Assembly: GCA_041581055.1 (NCBI GenBank) | Contig: JBFGCT010000057.1 | Coordinates: forward strand, 1-20,888 | Source: JBFGCT01 sp041581055 | GTDB taxonomy: Bacteria > Actinomycetota > Acidimicrobiia > Acidimicrobiales > Ilumatobacteraceae | Length of the DNA: 20,888 nucleotides | Direction of reading: 5' to 3' | Part shown: positions 1-5,811 of the stretch, in pieces | How positions within the stretch are numbered: the first letter of the stretch is position 1 | Layout of the letters: each line of letters opens with the position of its first letter | Translations under genes and position numbers: made by a program | The notes under the pieces: generated by a model | The model's input: the letters and a program-made list of their open reading frames with translations, nothing else | Told to the model about the DNA's origin: nothing | Databases searched by the model: none

Positions 1-134
1 CGACGTCCGGCACGGCGCGTTCAAGTGGTCCGTCCCGCGCCGCCGCGGCGCCGGTCGCGTACAGTTCGTCGACGTCCGGCACGGCGCGTTCAAGTGGTCC
101 GTTCCGCGCCGCCGCGGCGCCGGTCGCGTACAGT
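1..134. repeat. 69-bp-period tandem duplication carrying a promoter
   Basis: Bases 1-65 recur at 70-134 with one mismatch (C in the first copy, T at 102), separated by TCGT. Each copy contains a perfect hairpin GCGCCG-CCG-CGGCGC (37-51 and 106-120) and ends in GCGTACAGT, whose TACAGT is a -10-like box. The second box lies 6 bases before the dioxygenase start, so the duplication gives two tandem copies of dyad plus -10. More copies may lie left of the window edge. Confidence 0.9.
129..134 (+). promoter_or_regulatory. -10 box TACAGT, leaderless promoter of the TauD-like gene
   Basis: TACAGT matches TANNNT and ends 6 bases before the ATG at 141, so transcription would begin at or next to the start codon. 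There is no Shine-Dalgarno sequence. A second identical box lies at 60-65 in the upstream repeat copy. No good -35 is visible; the 106-120 dyad occupies that position. Confidence 0.6.
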
Positions 135-140
135 GCGCCG

Positions 141-1253
141 ATGCCGCGCGAGCTGCCGAGCATCACCGGTGTCGCGGTCGGCGCCGACGCGCTCGAGGTT
201 CGATTCGAGCGGCACGACCGTGCGCTGCGGTACCCGTGGAAGTGGGTGCGCGACCACGGCGAGGACGCGGCGTCGCGCGACCCGGTGACCGGCCAGCGGC
301 TGGTCGACACGTTCGCCATCCCGGCCGACCTGACCGCCCACCGCGCCACGGCGTCGCCGTCCGGCGTCCTGGTCGAATGGGGCGACGGGGCGCCGCCGAC
401 CGAGCTGTCGGCCGAGCTGCTGGCCGATGTCGCCGGGCTCATCGTCGCTCCGTCGAAGCAACTGTGGGGCGCCGGGACGCGGCCCGATCCGCTTCCCGTC
501 CTCGACCACGGCGAGGTCGTCGGTTCCGACGTCGGCGTGCTCGCCTGGCTCGAAGCGGTCGAGCGGCTCGGGTTCGGGCTGGTGCGCGGGATGCCGCCGA
601 CGCGCGACGCGGCGATCGAGCTGGCGTCGCGTGTCGCCGCCCCGCGGCACACGATCTTCGGCGATGTCTGGGCGCTCTCGCCGGACGTCACCGACCACGC
701 CGACTCGGCCTACGGGCGGCACTTCCTCGAACCGCACACCGACGGCGCCTACTCCCACGACGCGCCCGGTCTCCAGTTGTTCGCCTGCCTCGAGCGGGGA
801 GGAGTCGGGGGCGAGAGCGTCCTCGTCGACGGTTTCGCCGCCACCGAGCGGCTGCGCGCGGAGGCGCCGGAGCGCTACGACGTGCTCACCCGGGTGGCGG
901 TGCCGGGTCGTTATGTCGAACCGGGCGTCGACCTTCGGGCGACCCGTCCGACGATCGGCCTCGACGGGGCGGGCGCCGTCCGGCAGATCACGATGAACAA
1001 CTACGACCGCGCCGCGTTCCTCCTGCCGCCCGACGAGATGACGGCGTGGTACGACGCGTACGCGCACCTTCACCGGCTCGTCACCGACCGGGCGCACTGG
1101 TTGCTGCTCCGGCTGGAGCCCGGCGACGTCGTGCTGTTCGACAACTGGCGAACGCTCCACGGCCGCATGGGCTACACCGGACCGCGCGTGTTCGTCGGCT
1201 GCTACCACAACCGCGAGGACTTCGAGAGCCGACTGCGCGTGCTCCGCCGTTGA
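141..1253 (+). CDS. TauD/TfdA-family 2-oxoglutarate dioxygenase, gamma-butyrobetaine hydroxylase-like
   Basis: This 370-aa protein is a probable Fe(II)/2-oxoglutarate-dependent oxygenase of the gamma-butyrobetaine/trimethyllysine hydroxylase branch. Residues about 8-95 resemble the GBBH-like N-terminal domain (YPWKWVRDHG, then DPVTGQRLVDTF), and residues about 125-365 form the TauD-like catalytic domain. The likely iron ligands are H199 and D201 (EPHTDG) and H340 in DNWRTLHGR, with R349 placed to bind 2-oxoglutarate. The N-terminal domain of this family normally carries a cysteine cluster that binds structural zinc. Here that stretch reads RDHGEDAASRDPV with no cysteine, so the zinc site looks lost. 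The start is set by the -10 box 6 bases upstream. No carnitine genes are nearby, so the substrate is unknown. The gene ends 16 bases from the convergent hydrolase. Confidence 0.85.
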   Translation: MPRELPSITGVAVGADALEVRFERHDRALRYPWKWVRDHGEDAASRDPVTGQRLVDTFAIPADLTAHRATASPSGVLVEWGDGAPPTELSAELLADVAGLIVAPSKQLWGAGTRPDPLPVLDHGEVVGSDVGVLAWLEAVERLGFGLVRGMPPTRDAAIELASRVAAPRHTIFGDVWALSPDVTDHADSAYGRHFLEPHTDGAYSHDAPGLQLFACLERGGVGGESVLVDGFAATERLRAEAPERYDVLTRVAVPGRYVEPGVDLRATRPTIGLDGAGAVRQITMNNYDRAAFLLPPDEMTAWYDAYAHLHRLVTDRAHWLLLRLEPGDVVLFDNWRTLHGRMGYTGPRVFVGCYHNREDFESRLRVLRR

Positions 1254-1269
1254 CGTCGTCGGGCGGCGA

Positions 1270-2157
1270 TCAGCTCGCGGCGGCCACCGGCTCGGCCAGC
1301 CAGCCGCCGACCACGTCGAGGAACCGTTCCGGCACTTCGAGCTGCGGGACGTGCCCGACGCCCTCCAGCACCTCGAGGTGCCAGTCGGGCCGTTGTCTCG
1401 CCAGCCACCGGGCCGACGAGACGTCGACCAGCCGGTCGCGGTCGCCGTGGACGACGAGCGCCCGCGCGGCGATCGACTTCACGCGGCGGGCGAAGGTGCG
1501 GCCGCGGGCCACCGCGGTGAAGATCGAGCGCGCCGCGTCGACGAAGGCGTCGCCGGCCCACGGCATCGACGCCCGCCTCCTGGCCATCGCGATCAGCGCG
1601 TCGCGGTCTGCGCGTCGAACGCGCGAGGGGTCGACGCACAGGAACTCGAGCACCGCGTCGACGAACGCCCCCGGATCCTCGGTCGCCGCCTCGTACTCGC
1701 CCCGTGCCACCCGCGGCCCGACGCCCGGCACGAGCGGGAGCGCGATGCGGCGCAGCATGCCCGTGTCGAACCGCGGGCGCACGACGGGCAACGCCGGGTC
1801 GACCAGCACCAGCCGGTCGACCAGTTCGGGGGCGGCCCGGGCGACGAACATCGAGATCAGCCCGCCCATCGAGTTGCCGACCAGGATCGCCGGGCCGCCG
1901 GCGAGCGCGCGCAGGTAGGCGATCACCAGATCGCGCTGCGCGACGACGCCGCACGACCGGCCCTCGGGCGGCGTGTACCCGAACCCGATCAGGTCGATCG
2001 CCCGCACCGCGCCGAACTCGGTGAGCGGCCCGCCGACCGCCGACCAGTTGACGTGGGAGCCGCCGAGTCCGTGCACGAGCAGGATCGGTTGCCCGTGCCC
2101 GCCGTGGTCGACGACGTTCACCGGCCCGTCGAGATCGATCGTCGTCGATGTCCGCAC
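1270..2157 (-). CDS. Alpha/beta hydrolase fold protein
   Basis: This 295-aa soluble protein has a complete alpha/beta hydrolase layout: the oxyanion HG at 29-30 (LLVHGLGGSHVNW), nucleophile S96 in GNSMGG, acid D241 in HGDRDRLVD and catalytic H269 in EGVGHVPQLE. The substrate cannot be read; the fold covers esterases, C-C bond hydrolases and haloperoxidases. I chose the GTG start at 2157 because a TAGTCT -10 box sits 8 bases upstream, and because homology to the fold begins there. An in-frame ATG at 2256 would add 33 low-complexity residues upstream of the promoter, which is unlikely. The gene is convergent with the dioxygenase and follows the cupin gene on the same strand after 150 bases. Confidence 0.85.
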   Translation of the reverse strand: MRTSTTIDLDGPVNVVDHGGHGQPILLVHGLGGSHVNWSAVGGPLTEFGAVRAIDLIGFGYTPPEGRSCGVVAQRDLVIAYLRALAGGPAILVGNSMGGLISMFVARAAPELVDRLVLVDPALPVVRPRFDTGMLRRIALPLVPGVGPRVARGEYEAATEDPGAFVDAVLEFLCVDPSRVRRADRDALIAMARRRASMPWAGDAFVDAARSIFTAVARGRTFARRVKSIAARALVVHGDRDRLVDVSSARWLARQRPDWHLEVLEGVGHVPQLEVPERFLDVVGGWLAEPVAAAS

Positions 2158-2165
2158 CGCGGCCC

Positions 2166-2171
2166 AGACTA
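2166..2171 (-). promoter_or_regulatory. -10 box TAGTCT, leaderless promoter of the hydrolase
   Basis: On the minus strand TAGTCT ends 8 bases before the GTG at 2157. There is no Shine-Dalgarno sequence between them. This supports the short start for the hydrolase. Confidence 0.5.
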
Positions 2172-2246
2172 TGGCCCCGGCGTGCGCCGAACCGCGCCAG
2201 AGAGCCTCTTTGCCCTGGTCACGACGTTGCGTGGCGCTCACGCCAC

Positions 2247-2299
2247 GGCGGGTCACCTGCGGCGGGTCCCCAGCGGCGGGTCGCCGGCGCCGGCGGGTC
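2247..2299. repeat. Four GGCGGGTC motifs, three at 14-bp spacing
   Basis: GGCGGGTC occurs at 2247, 2261, 2275 and 2292 (steps of 14, 14 and 17), in the 150-base gap between the cupin gene end and the hydrolase promoter. It could be a protein-binding array or a decayed tandem repeat; GC-rich chance similarity cannot be excluded. Confidence 0.5.
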
Positions 2300-2307
2300 G
2301 ATGGCGG

Positions 2308-2691
2308 TCAGTGGCGGTGTTGGGACGGGACGCCGAGCCGTTCGATCGTGTCCGTCTCGTAGTCGAACTGGATCAACACGACCGGCACGTCGCCGACCAC
2401 CCACGAGTCGTGGCCGGGCTCGATGTAGACCGCCTGCGGGGCGGTGAAGTCGAACGTGCAGCCGTCGGGGTACTCGCCGGCCAGCCGCCCCCTGGCGATG
2501 AACCCGACGTGGGCGTGCATGCAGTACTCGGTGCCGACGTGGGGCTTGACGTGCTCGGACCACCGGCCGCCGACGCCGTAGACGAGGCGCTTGATCCGCG
2601 TCTCGCCGGCGGCCATCACGTCGATCTCCATCCCCGCGAACTGCTGGTGCTCGGCGCCGTCGATCGGCTGCCGAAGTGGGTCGTCGCTCAT
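2308..2691 (-). CDS. Small cupin-domain protein
   Basis: This 127-aa protein appears to be a single small cupin barrel. HVKPHVGTEYCMHAHVGFIARGRL (about 47-70) resembles cupin motif 1, with several histidines and a glutamate able to bind a metal, and EPGHDSWVVGDVPVV (91-105) resembles motif 2. Such proteins are often metal-dependent isomerases, dioxygenases or sensing domains; none can be chosen here. The start at 2691 is set by a TACCGT -10 box 6 bases upstream. An in-frame start at 2760 would add 23 proline/arginine-rich residues and lies upstream of the promoter, so I rejected it. The gene is followed after 150 bases by the hydrolase on the same strand, which has its own promoter. Confidence 0.75.
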   Translation of the reverse strand: MSDDPLRQPIDGAEHQQFAGMEIDVMAAGETRIKRLVYGVGGRWSEHVKPHVGTEYCMHAHVGFIARGRLAGEYPDGCTFDFTAPQAVYIEPGHDSWVVGDVPVVLIQFDYETDTIERLGVPSQHRH

Positions 2692-2697
2692 GGGTAG

Positions 2698-2703
2698 ACG
2701 GTA
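2698..2703 (-). promoter_or_regulatory. -10 box TACCGT, leaderless promoter of the cupin gene
   Basis: On the minus strand TACCGT ends 6 bases before the ATG at 2691. No Shine-Dalgarno sequence is present. Confidence 0.55.
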
Positions 2704-2788
2704 GCGCGATCCTGACGGGCCGTGGTCCGGCGGAAGCGGTGGACGGCGACGACTCCCCACACCGACTCGAGGCCGGCGGCGGGGATGG

Positions 2789-3097
2789 TCATGGCTCGCT
2801 CAGCCCGGCCAGCGACTCGATGATCGAGAGCGCCGCGGGGTCGGGCGCCGTGATCTCCACGGTGACCCCCTGCCCGGTCTGCTCGGTGGTGATCGACAAG
2901 AACGCGCAGCACGCCGCCTCGCGGGCGGCCAGGTCGCGGACGCGCCCGCCGAGCTCGGGTCCGAAGGTCAGCACGGCGCCGCCCGCGACCCGTTCGACGC
3001 CGCGCGCCAAGGCGACGAGCTCGGTCCACTCCGCGGCTTGCGCCTCGGCGTCGACGGCGGAGAGCGTGCACGCGACCGGGATGAGCTTTCGATCCAT
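2789..3097 (-). CDS. Conserved-looking 102-aa protein with a CC motif
   Basis: This is a small soluble protein I cannot assign to a named family. The core reads LTFGPELGGRVRDLAAREAACCAFLSI (about 43-69), with adjacent cysteines 63-64 and a further cysteine at 10 (VACTL). The end is a beta-rich, acidic segment (VTVEITAPDPAALSIIESLAGL). A cysteine pair after an amphipathic helix is reminiscent of small proteins associated with metal-responsive regulators, but I see no metal gene nearby, so this is only a resemblance. The ATG at 3097 is supported by a TACCCT -10 box 6 bases upstream. The gene is divergent from the malonyl-CoA synthetase gene. Confidence 0.7.
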   Translation of the reverse strand: MDRKLIPVACTLSAVDAEAQAAEWTELVALARGVERVAGGAVLTFGPELGGRVRDLAAREAACCAFLSITTEQTGQGVTVEITAPDPAALSIIESLAGLSEP

Positions 3098-3103
3098 GTG
3101 CTC

Positions 3104-3109
3104 AGGGTA
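3104..3109 (-). promoter_or_regulatory. -10 box TACCCT, leaderless promoter of the 102-aa gene
   Basis: On the minus strand TACCCT ends 6 bases before the ATG at 3097. No Shine-Dalgarno sequence is seen. Confidence 0.55.
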
Positions 3110-3173
3110 CGACGCGGCGCACGGGTCGCGGGCCGGTCCGGCCGGGTGATCGTCGTGGCTCCCGCCGAGCTGC

Positions 3174-3179
3174 GACCAT
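3174..3179 (+). promoter_or_regulatory. Possible -10 box GACCAT before the MatB-like gene
   Basis: GACCAT keeps the A at position 2 and T at position 6 of TANNNT, and ends 6 bases before the ATG at 3186. It is a weaker match than the other leaderless boxes, but the spacing is the same and no Shine-Dalgarno sequence is present. Confidence 0.35.
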
Positions 3180-3185
3180 GAGCCG

Positions 3186-4586
3186 ATGAGCTTGCTGCCC
3201 GCGCTCGACGGCCTCCACGGCGATCACGCCGGCGCAGTGGTCGTCGACGGCGTCGAGTCGTCCTGGGCCGCGCTGGCCGCACGAGCCGACGCGCTCGCCG
3301 CCGAGATCGGTGGCGCGCACGCGCTGGCCGTGCCGGGAACGCCGACCCTCGACACGATCGTCGCCGTCGTCGCCGGGCTGCGCGCCGCGGTGCCGGTGGT
3401 TCCGGTTCCCGCCGACGCCGGTCCGCTGGAGCGGGCGCACATCGTCGGCGACTCCGGGGCCGACGTCGTCGTCGGCGACCCCGACTGGCCCGAGGTCGAC
3501 CTCCCCCGCGCGGCGATCCCGTCGTCGGCGCGCGGATCGGCCGGTCACACGGCGCGCCGGGGCAGCGCCGACGCGGCGCCGGCGCTGATCATGTACACCT
3601 CCGGCACGACGGGTCTGCCGAAGGGGGCGGTGATCTCGCGGGCGGCGATCGCCGCCGATCTCGACGGGCTCGCCGACGCCTGGGCCTGGACGCCTGACGA
3701 CACGCTCGTGCACGGGCTGCCGCTGTTCCACGTGCACGGGTTGGTGCTCGGCGTGCTCGGCCCCCTTCGGGTCGGCGCTCGGTTGCGGCACACCGGCCGC
3801 CCGACGCCCGAGGCCTACGCCGCGGCCGGCGGCTCGTTGTACTTCGGCGTGCCGACCGTGTGGTCGCGCGTCGCCGGCAGCCCCGAGCACGCGCGGGCCC
3901 TGGCGTCGGCCCGCCTGCTCGTCTCGGGCAGCGCGGCGCTCCCGCCACCGGTGTTCGATCGGCTGCGCGCGCTGTCGGGTCAAGCCCCGGTCGAGCGGTA
4001 TGGGATGACCGAGACGCTGATCACGCTGAGCACGCGCTCCGATGGAGAGCGCCGACCGGGGCACGTCGGGGTTCCGATCGCCGGCGTCGAGACCCGGTTG
4101 CGGTCGGACGAGGGCGAGCCCGTCGAACGCGACGGTCGGACGATCGGCGGGCTGGAGGTTCGCGGGCCGACGTTGTTCGACGGGTACCTCGGCCTGCCGG
4201 CCCGCACCGCCGAGTCGATGACCGCCGACGGATGGTTCGTCACCGGCGACGCCGTGACGATCGGGCCCGACGGCTTCCACCGGATCGTCGGCCGCGCGTC
4301 GATCGACATCATCAAGACCGGTGGGTTCAAGGTCGGGGCGGGCGAGGTCGAGACGGCGCTGCTCGCCCACCCCGCGGTCGCCGAGGCGGCGGTCGTCGGC
4401 GTGCCCGACGACGACCTCGGCGAGCGCATCGTCGCGTACGTCGTCGGCGCCGCCGCCGACCCCGCCGAGCTGATCGCGCACGTCGCCGGGCTGTTGTCGG
4501 CGCACAAGCGCCCGCGCGAGGTGCGCGTCGTCGACGGCCTGCCGCGCAACGCGATGGGCAAGGTCCAGAAGCGGCAGCTGCGCTGA
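3186..4586 (+). CDS. matB: Malonyl-CoA synthetase-like acyl-CoA ligase (MatB/FadD36 type)
   Basis: This 466-aa member of the ANL adenylating family would activate a carboxylate with ATP and join it to CoA in the cytoplasm. Visible motifs are the phosphate-binding loop YTSGTTGLPKG (137-147), PLFHVHGL (179-186), YGMTET (272-277), TGD (353-355), the hinge region around GR (369-370), KTGGFKVGAGEVE (377-389) and the C-terminal catalytic K459 in PRNAMGKVQK. The FHVHGLVLGVLGPL segment and the short length are typical of the malonyl/methylmalonyl-CoA synthetase group (MatB, mycobacterial FadD36, ACSF3) rather than long-chain FadD enzymes. Substrate specificity is therefore an inference from family resemblance. 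No decarboxylase or transporter gene lies beside it, so it is probably a stand-alone source of malonyl-CoA or methylmalonyl-CoA. Confidence 0.85.
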   Translation: MSLLPALDGLHGDHAGAVVVDGVESSWAALAARADALAAEIGGAHALAVPGTPTLDTIVAVVAGLRAAVPVVPVPADAGPLERAHIVGDSGADVVVGDPDWPEVDLPRAAIPSSARGSAGHTARRGSADAAPALIMYTSGTTGLPKGAVISRAAIAADLDGLADAWAWTPDDTLVHGLPLFHVHGLVLGVLGPLRVGARLRHTGRPTPEAYAAAGGSLYFGVPTVWSRVAGSPEHARALASARLLVSGSAALPPPVFDRLRALSGQAPVERYGMTETLITLSTRSDGERRPGHVGVPIAGVETRLRSDEGEPVERDGRTIGGLEVRGPTLFDGYLGLPARTAESMTADGWFVTGDAVTIGPDGFHRIVGRASIDIIKTGGFKVGAGEVETALLAHPAVAEAAVVGVPDDDLGERIVAYVVGAAADPAELIAHVAGLLSAHKRPREVRVVDGLPRNAMGKVQKRQLR

Positions 4587-4588
4587 GC

Positions 4589-4606
4589 GGTGGGCCGCCG
4601 CCCGCC
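4589..4606 (+). terminator. Candidate hairpin after the MatB-like gene
   Basis: GGTGGGC (4589-4595) and GCCCGCC (4600-4606) form a 7-bp stem with one G-U pair and a CGCC loop, starting 3 bases after the stop codon. There is no T-run, as is common in high-GC actinobacteria. Chance hairpins are frequent at this GC content. Confidence 0.35.
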
Positions 4607-4640
4607 CCGTCATCCTCCCCCGAGTGTCACACCGTCGTCG

Positions 4641-4646
4641 TACATT
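4641..4646 (+). promoter_or_regulatory. -10 box TACATT of the small gene
   Basis: TACATT is a good TANNNT match about 50 bases before the ATG at 4696. It would start an mRNA near 4653 with a leader of roughly 43 bases, almost all of it within or beside the hairpin at 4660-4694. Confidence 0.45.
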
Positions 4647-4659
4647 TGTTCGTACCGAC

Positions 4660-4694
4660 TCCCTCCTGCTCACGACGAACGATCAGGAGTTGGA
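4660..4694 (+). promoter_or_regulatory. Predicted hairpin covering the Shine-Dalgarno site
   Basis: CTCCTG (4663-4668) is exactly complementary to CAGGAG (4684-4689), with a 15-base loop. TCC (4660-4662) can extend the stem with GGA (4692-4694) across a two-base bulge. CAGGAG contains the AGGAG ribosome-binding site, 6 bases before the ATG at 4696. The stem would hide that site until melted or displaced. This is a reading of complementarity only; no energy was computed. Confidence 0.5.
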
Positions 4695-4695
4695 A

Positions 4696-4797
4696 ATGAA
4701 CAGCAGCACGCAGGCGCCGGCCGTGTCCGAACCGAGTTCCCCGGCGAGTGTTCCGGCGAGCGTTCCGGCGATCGGCCCGACCGATGGACGTCGATGA
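4696..4797 (+). CDS. 33-residue ORF with a strong Shine-Dalgarno site
   Basis: The ATG at 4696 follows AGGAG with 6 bases of spacing, the best ribosome-binding site in the left part of the window. The 33-residue product starts MNSSTQAPAVSEPSSP, then has repeats of SVPA encoded by a 12-bp DNA repeat (CGGCGAGYGTTC at 4742 and 4754), and stops at 4795-4797. The stop lies 14 bases inside the next small ORF, which is in the +1 frame. It may be a leader peptide coupled to that ORF. It may instead be the front half of a single protein broken or joined by a +1 frameshift near 4780. The proline/serine/alanine-rich sequence gives no function. Confidence 0.45.
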   Translation: MNSSTQAPAVSEPSSPASVPASVPAIGPTDGRR

Positions 4798-4981
4798 CCC
4801 GCCCCCAGGGGGGTTCGGCCCGCTTCCCCCTGCCGGCATCCGCATCGAGCGGGACGAGCTCGTCGTCGTCGTGGACGCGATTCGCGCCCTGATCGACGGG
4901 AGTTCCCCCGACGAACCGAACCGGGCACACATCCTGACGATCGCCTTCATCATCGCGGAGGCCGTCGAGCGAGCCGGGTGA
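4784..4981 (+). CDS. Small acidic hypothetical protein (65 aa)
   Basis: The reading frame encodes MDVDDPPPGGFGPLPPAGI, then a charged and hydrophobic stretch (IERDELVVVVDAIRALIDG, then NRAHILTIAFIIAEAVERAG) that looks like two amphipathic helices. I do not recognise a family. The ATG at 4784 has no ribosome-binding site of its own and overlaps the end of the upstream 33-codon ORF by 14 bases, so it probably depends on that ORF by coupling or frameshift. A GTG at 4748 in the same frame would add an arginine-rich MFRRAFRRSARP that looks artificial. It ends 25 bases from the convergent DsbA-like gene. Confidence 0.45.
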   Translation: MDVDDPPPGGFGPLPPAGIRIERDELVVVVDAIRALIDGSSPDEPNRAHILTIAFIIAEAVERAG

Positions 4982-5006
4982 CACGGCGACGGCGTGGGCC
5001 GCGACG

Positions 5007-5618
5007 TCAGCGGTCGATGTGGGCGAAGAACTCGGCGAGGCCGTCGGTGTCGAGCCGCGCGGTCAGCCGCCCGTCGGCGTCGTGGCCGAGGTCGAGGGCC
5101 GGGCAGAAGAAGTCGTCGTCGCCGACCCAGAAGTGCGGTGACCCGCTGACGCCGCGGCGCAGGCCGTCGTCGTAGTCGGCCATGACGGCCGCATGGTCGT
5201 CAGGGCCGGCGGCGGGGAGCCGGTGGTCGGCGGCGATCTCGGCGAGCACGTCGGGGTCGCCGACGTTCCGCCCGTGCTCGAACAGCGCGGCGCGCAGCGC
5301 CAGGCTGACCGCCAGCCCGGTGGCCGGGTCCACCCGGTACGCCCGCGCCGCCACCTCCAGCGCCGGGACCGTGCCACCCGGCCAGCGGTCGACGCGCAAT
5401 CCCGAGAAGTCGTCGACGCCGAGTTGCTCGGTCAGCGCGCGGGCCTTCTTCTCGACCGACTCGAAGTCGAGCCCTGCGCCGTTGACCCATTCGAGCGGCC
5501 ACGCCCGCACGCAGACCACAGCGGGGCGCCCCATCTCGGCGACGTGGCCCACGACCCGCTTCAACCCGACGTGGGTGAACGGGCAGGTGACGTCGGCGAA
5601 GACCTCGACGACCGTCAT
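5007..5618 (-). CDS. DsbA/FrnE-fold thioredoxin-like protein with a single active-site cysteine
   Basis: This 203-aa protein has the thioredoxin plus helical-insert layout of the DsbA/FrnE/HCCA-isomerase superfamily. It begins with a beta strand, EVFADVTCPFTHVGLKRV, where the family's CxxC is C12-P-F-T15. It contains a helical middle and ends with VSGSPHFWVG, with cis-proline P161. The second cysteine of CxxC is missing, so disulphide exchange of the usual kind is unlikely; a glutathione- or mycothiol-dependent isomerase or a reductase with one cysteine is possible. C172 (FFCPAL) is another cysteine. There is no signal peptide, so it is cytoplasmic. I chose the ATG at 5618 because the fold begins there; the in-frame ATG at 5744 lies inside the 14-bp array and would add disordered arginine-rich sequence. 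A GATACT -10-like box is at 5666-5671 on the minus strand. Confidence 0.75.
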   Translation of the reverse strand: MTVVEVFADVTCPFTHVGLKRVVGHVAEMGRPAVVCVRAWPLEWVNGAGLDFESVEKKARALTEQLGVDDFSGLRVDRWPGGTVPALEVAARAYRVDPATGLAVSLALRAALFEHGRNVGDPDVLAEIAADHRLPAAGPDDHAAVMADYDDGLRRGVSGSPHFWVGDDDFFCPALDLGHDADGRLTARLDTDGLAEFFAHIDR

Positions 5619-5693
5619 GGTCGACCGCGCGAGGTGGTCCGTAGAGGCGGGGTGGGCACGGCACGAGTATCGCGCCGCACGTGGGTCACCGCC

Positions 5694-5811
5694 CGATCGT
5701 CGACGCCGGATCGCAAACGTCGGATCGCAAACGTCGGATCGCAAACGTCGGACCGCTAACGCCGGATCGCTAACGCCGGATCGCTAACGCCGGATCGCTA
5801 ACGTCGGATCG
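5694..5811. repeat. 14-bp tandem array running into the phyH-like start codon
   Basis: Units with exact 14-base spacing begin at 5708, 5722, 5736, 5750, 5764, 5778 and 5792, and a partial unit at 5806 runs into the ATG. A degenerate unit starts at 5694. The first three are GGATCGCAAACGTC. Units 4-7 switch to GCTAACGCC or GCTAACGTC. Nearly every unit contains GATC, so GATC sites recur every 14 bases. The unit at 5792 alone reads TAACGT and serves as the -10 box of the next gene. Every base from 5708 to the start codon belongs to the array. Confidence 0.95.
5799..5804 (+). promoter_or_regulatory. -10 box TAACGT formed by the last array unit
   Basis: TAACGT ends 7 bases before the ATG at 5812, the leaderless spacing seen elsewhere in the window. 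Earlier array units read TAACGC or AAACGT and so miss one of the key positions. Confidence 0.6.

Noticed and set aside
2158..2256. Longer start of the hydrolase at 2256
   Set aside because: It lies upstream of the -10 box at 2166-2171 and adds 33 residues without similarity to the fold.
5619..5744. N-terminal extension of the DsbA-like protein to an ATG at 5744
   Set aside because: The extra residues are encoded by the 14-bp array and are arginine-rich; the fold begins at the ATG at 5618.
5694..5811. CRISPR array
   Set aside because: The 14-base units are contiguous with no spacers and there are no cas genes.
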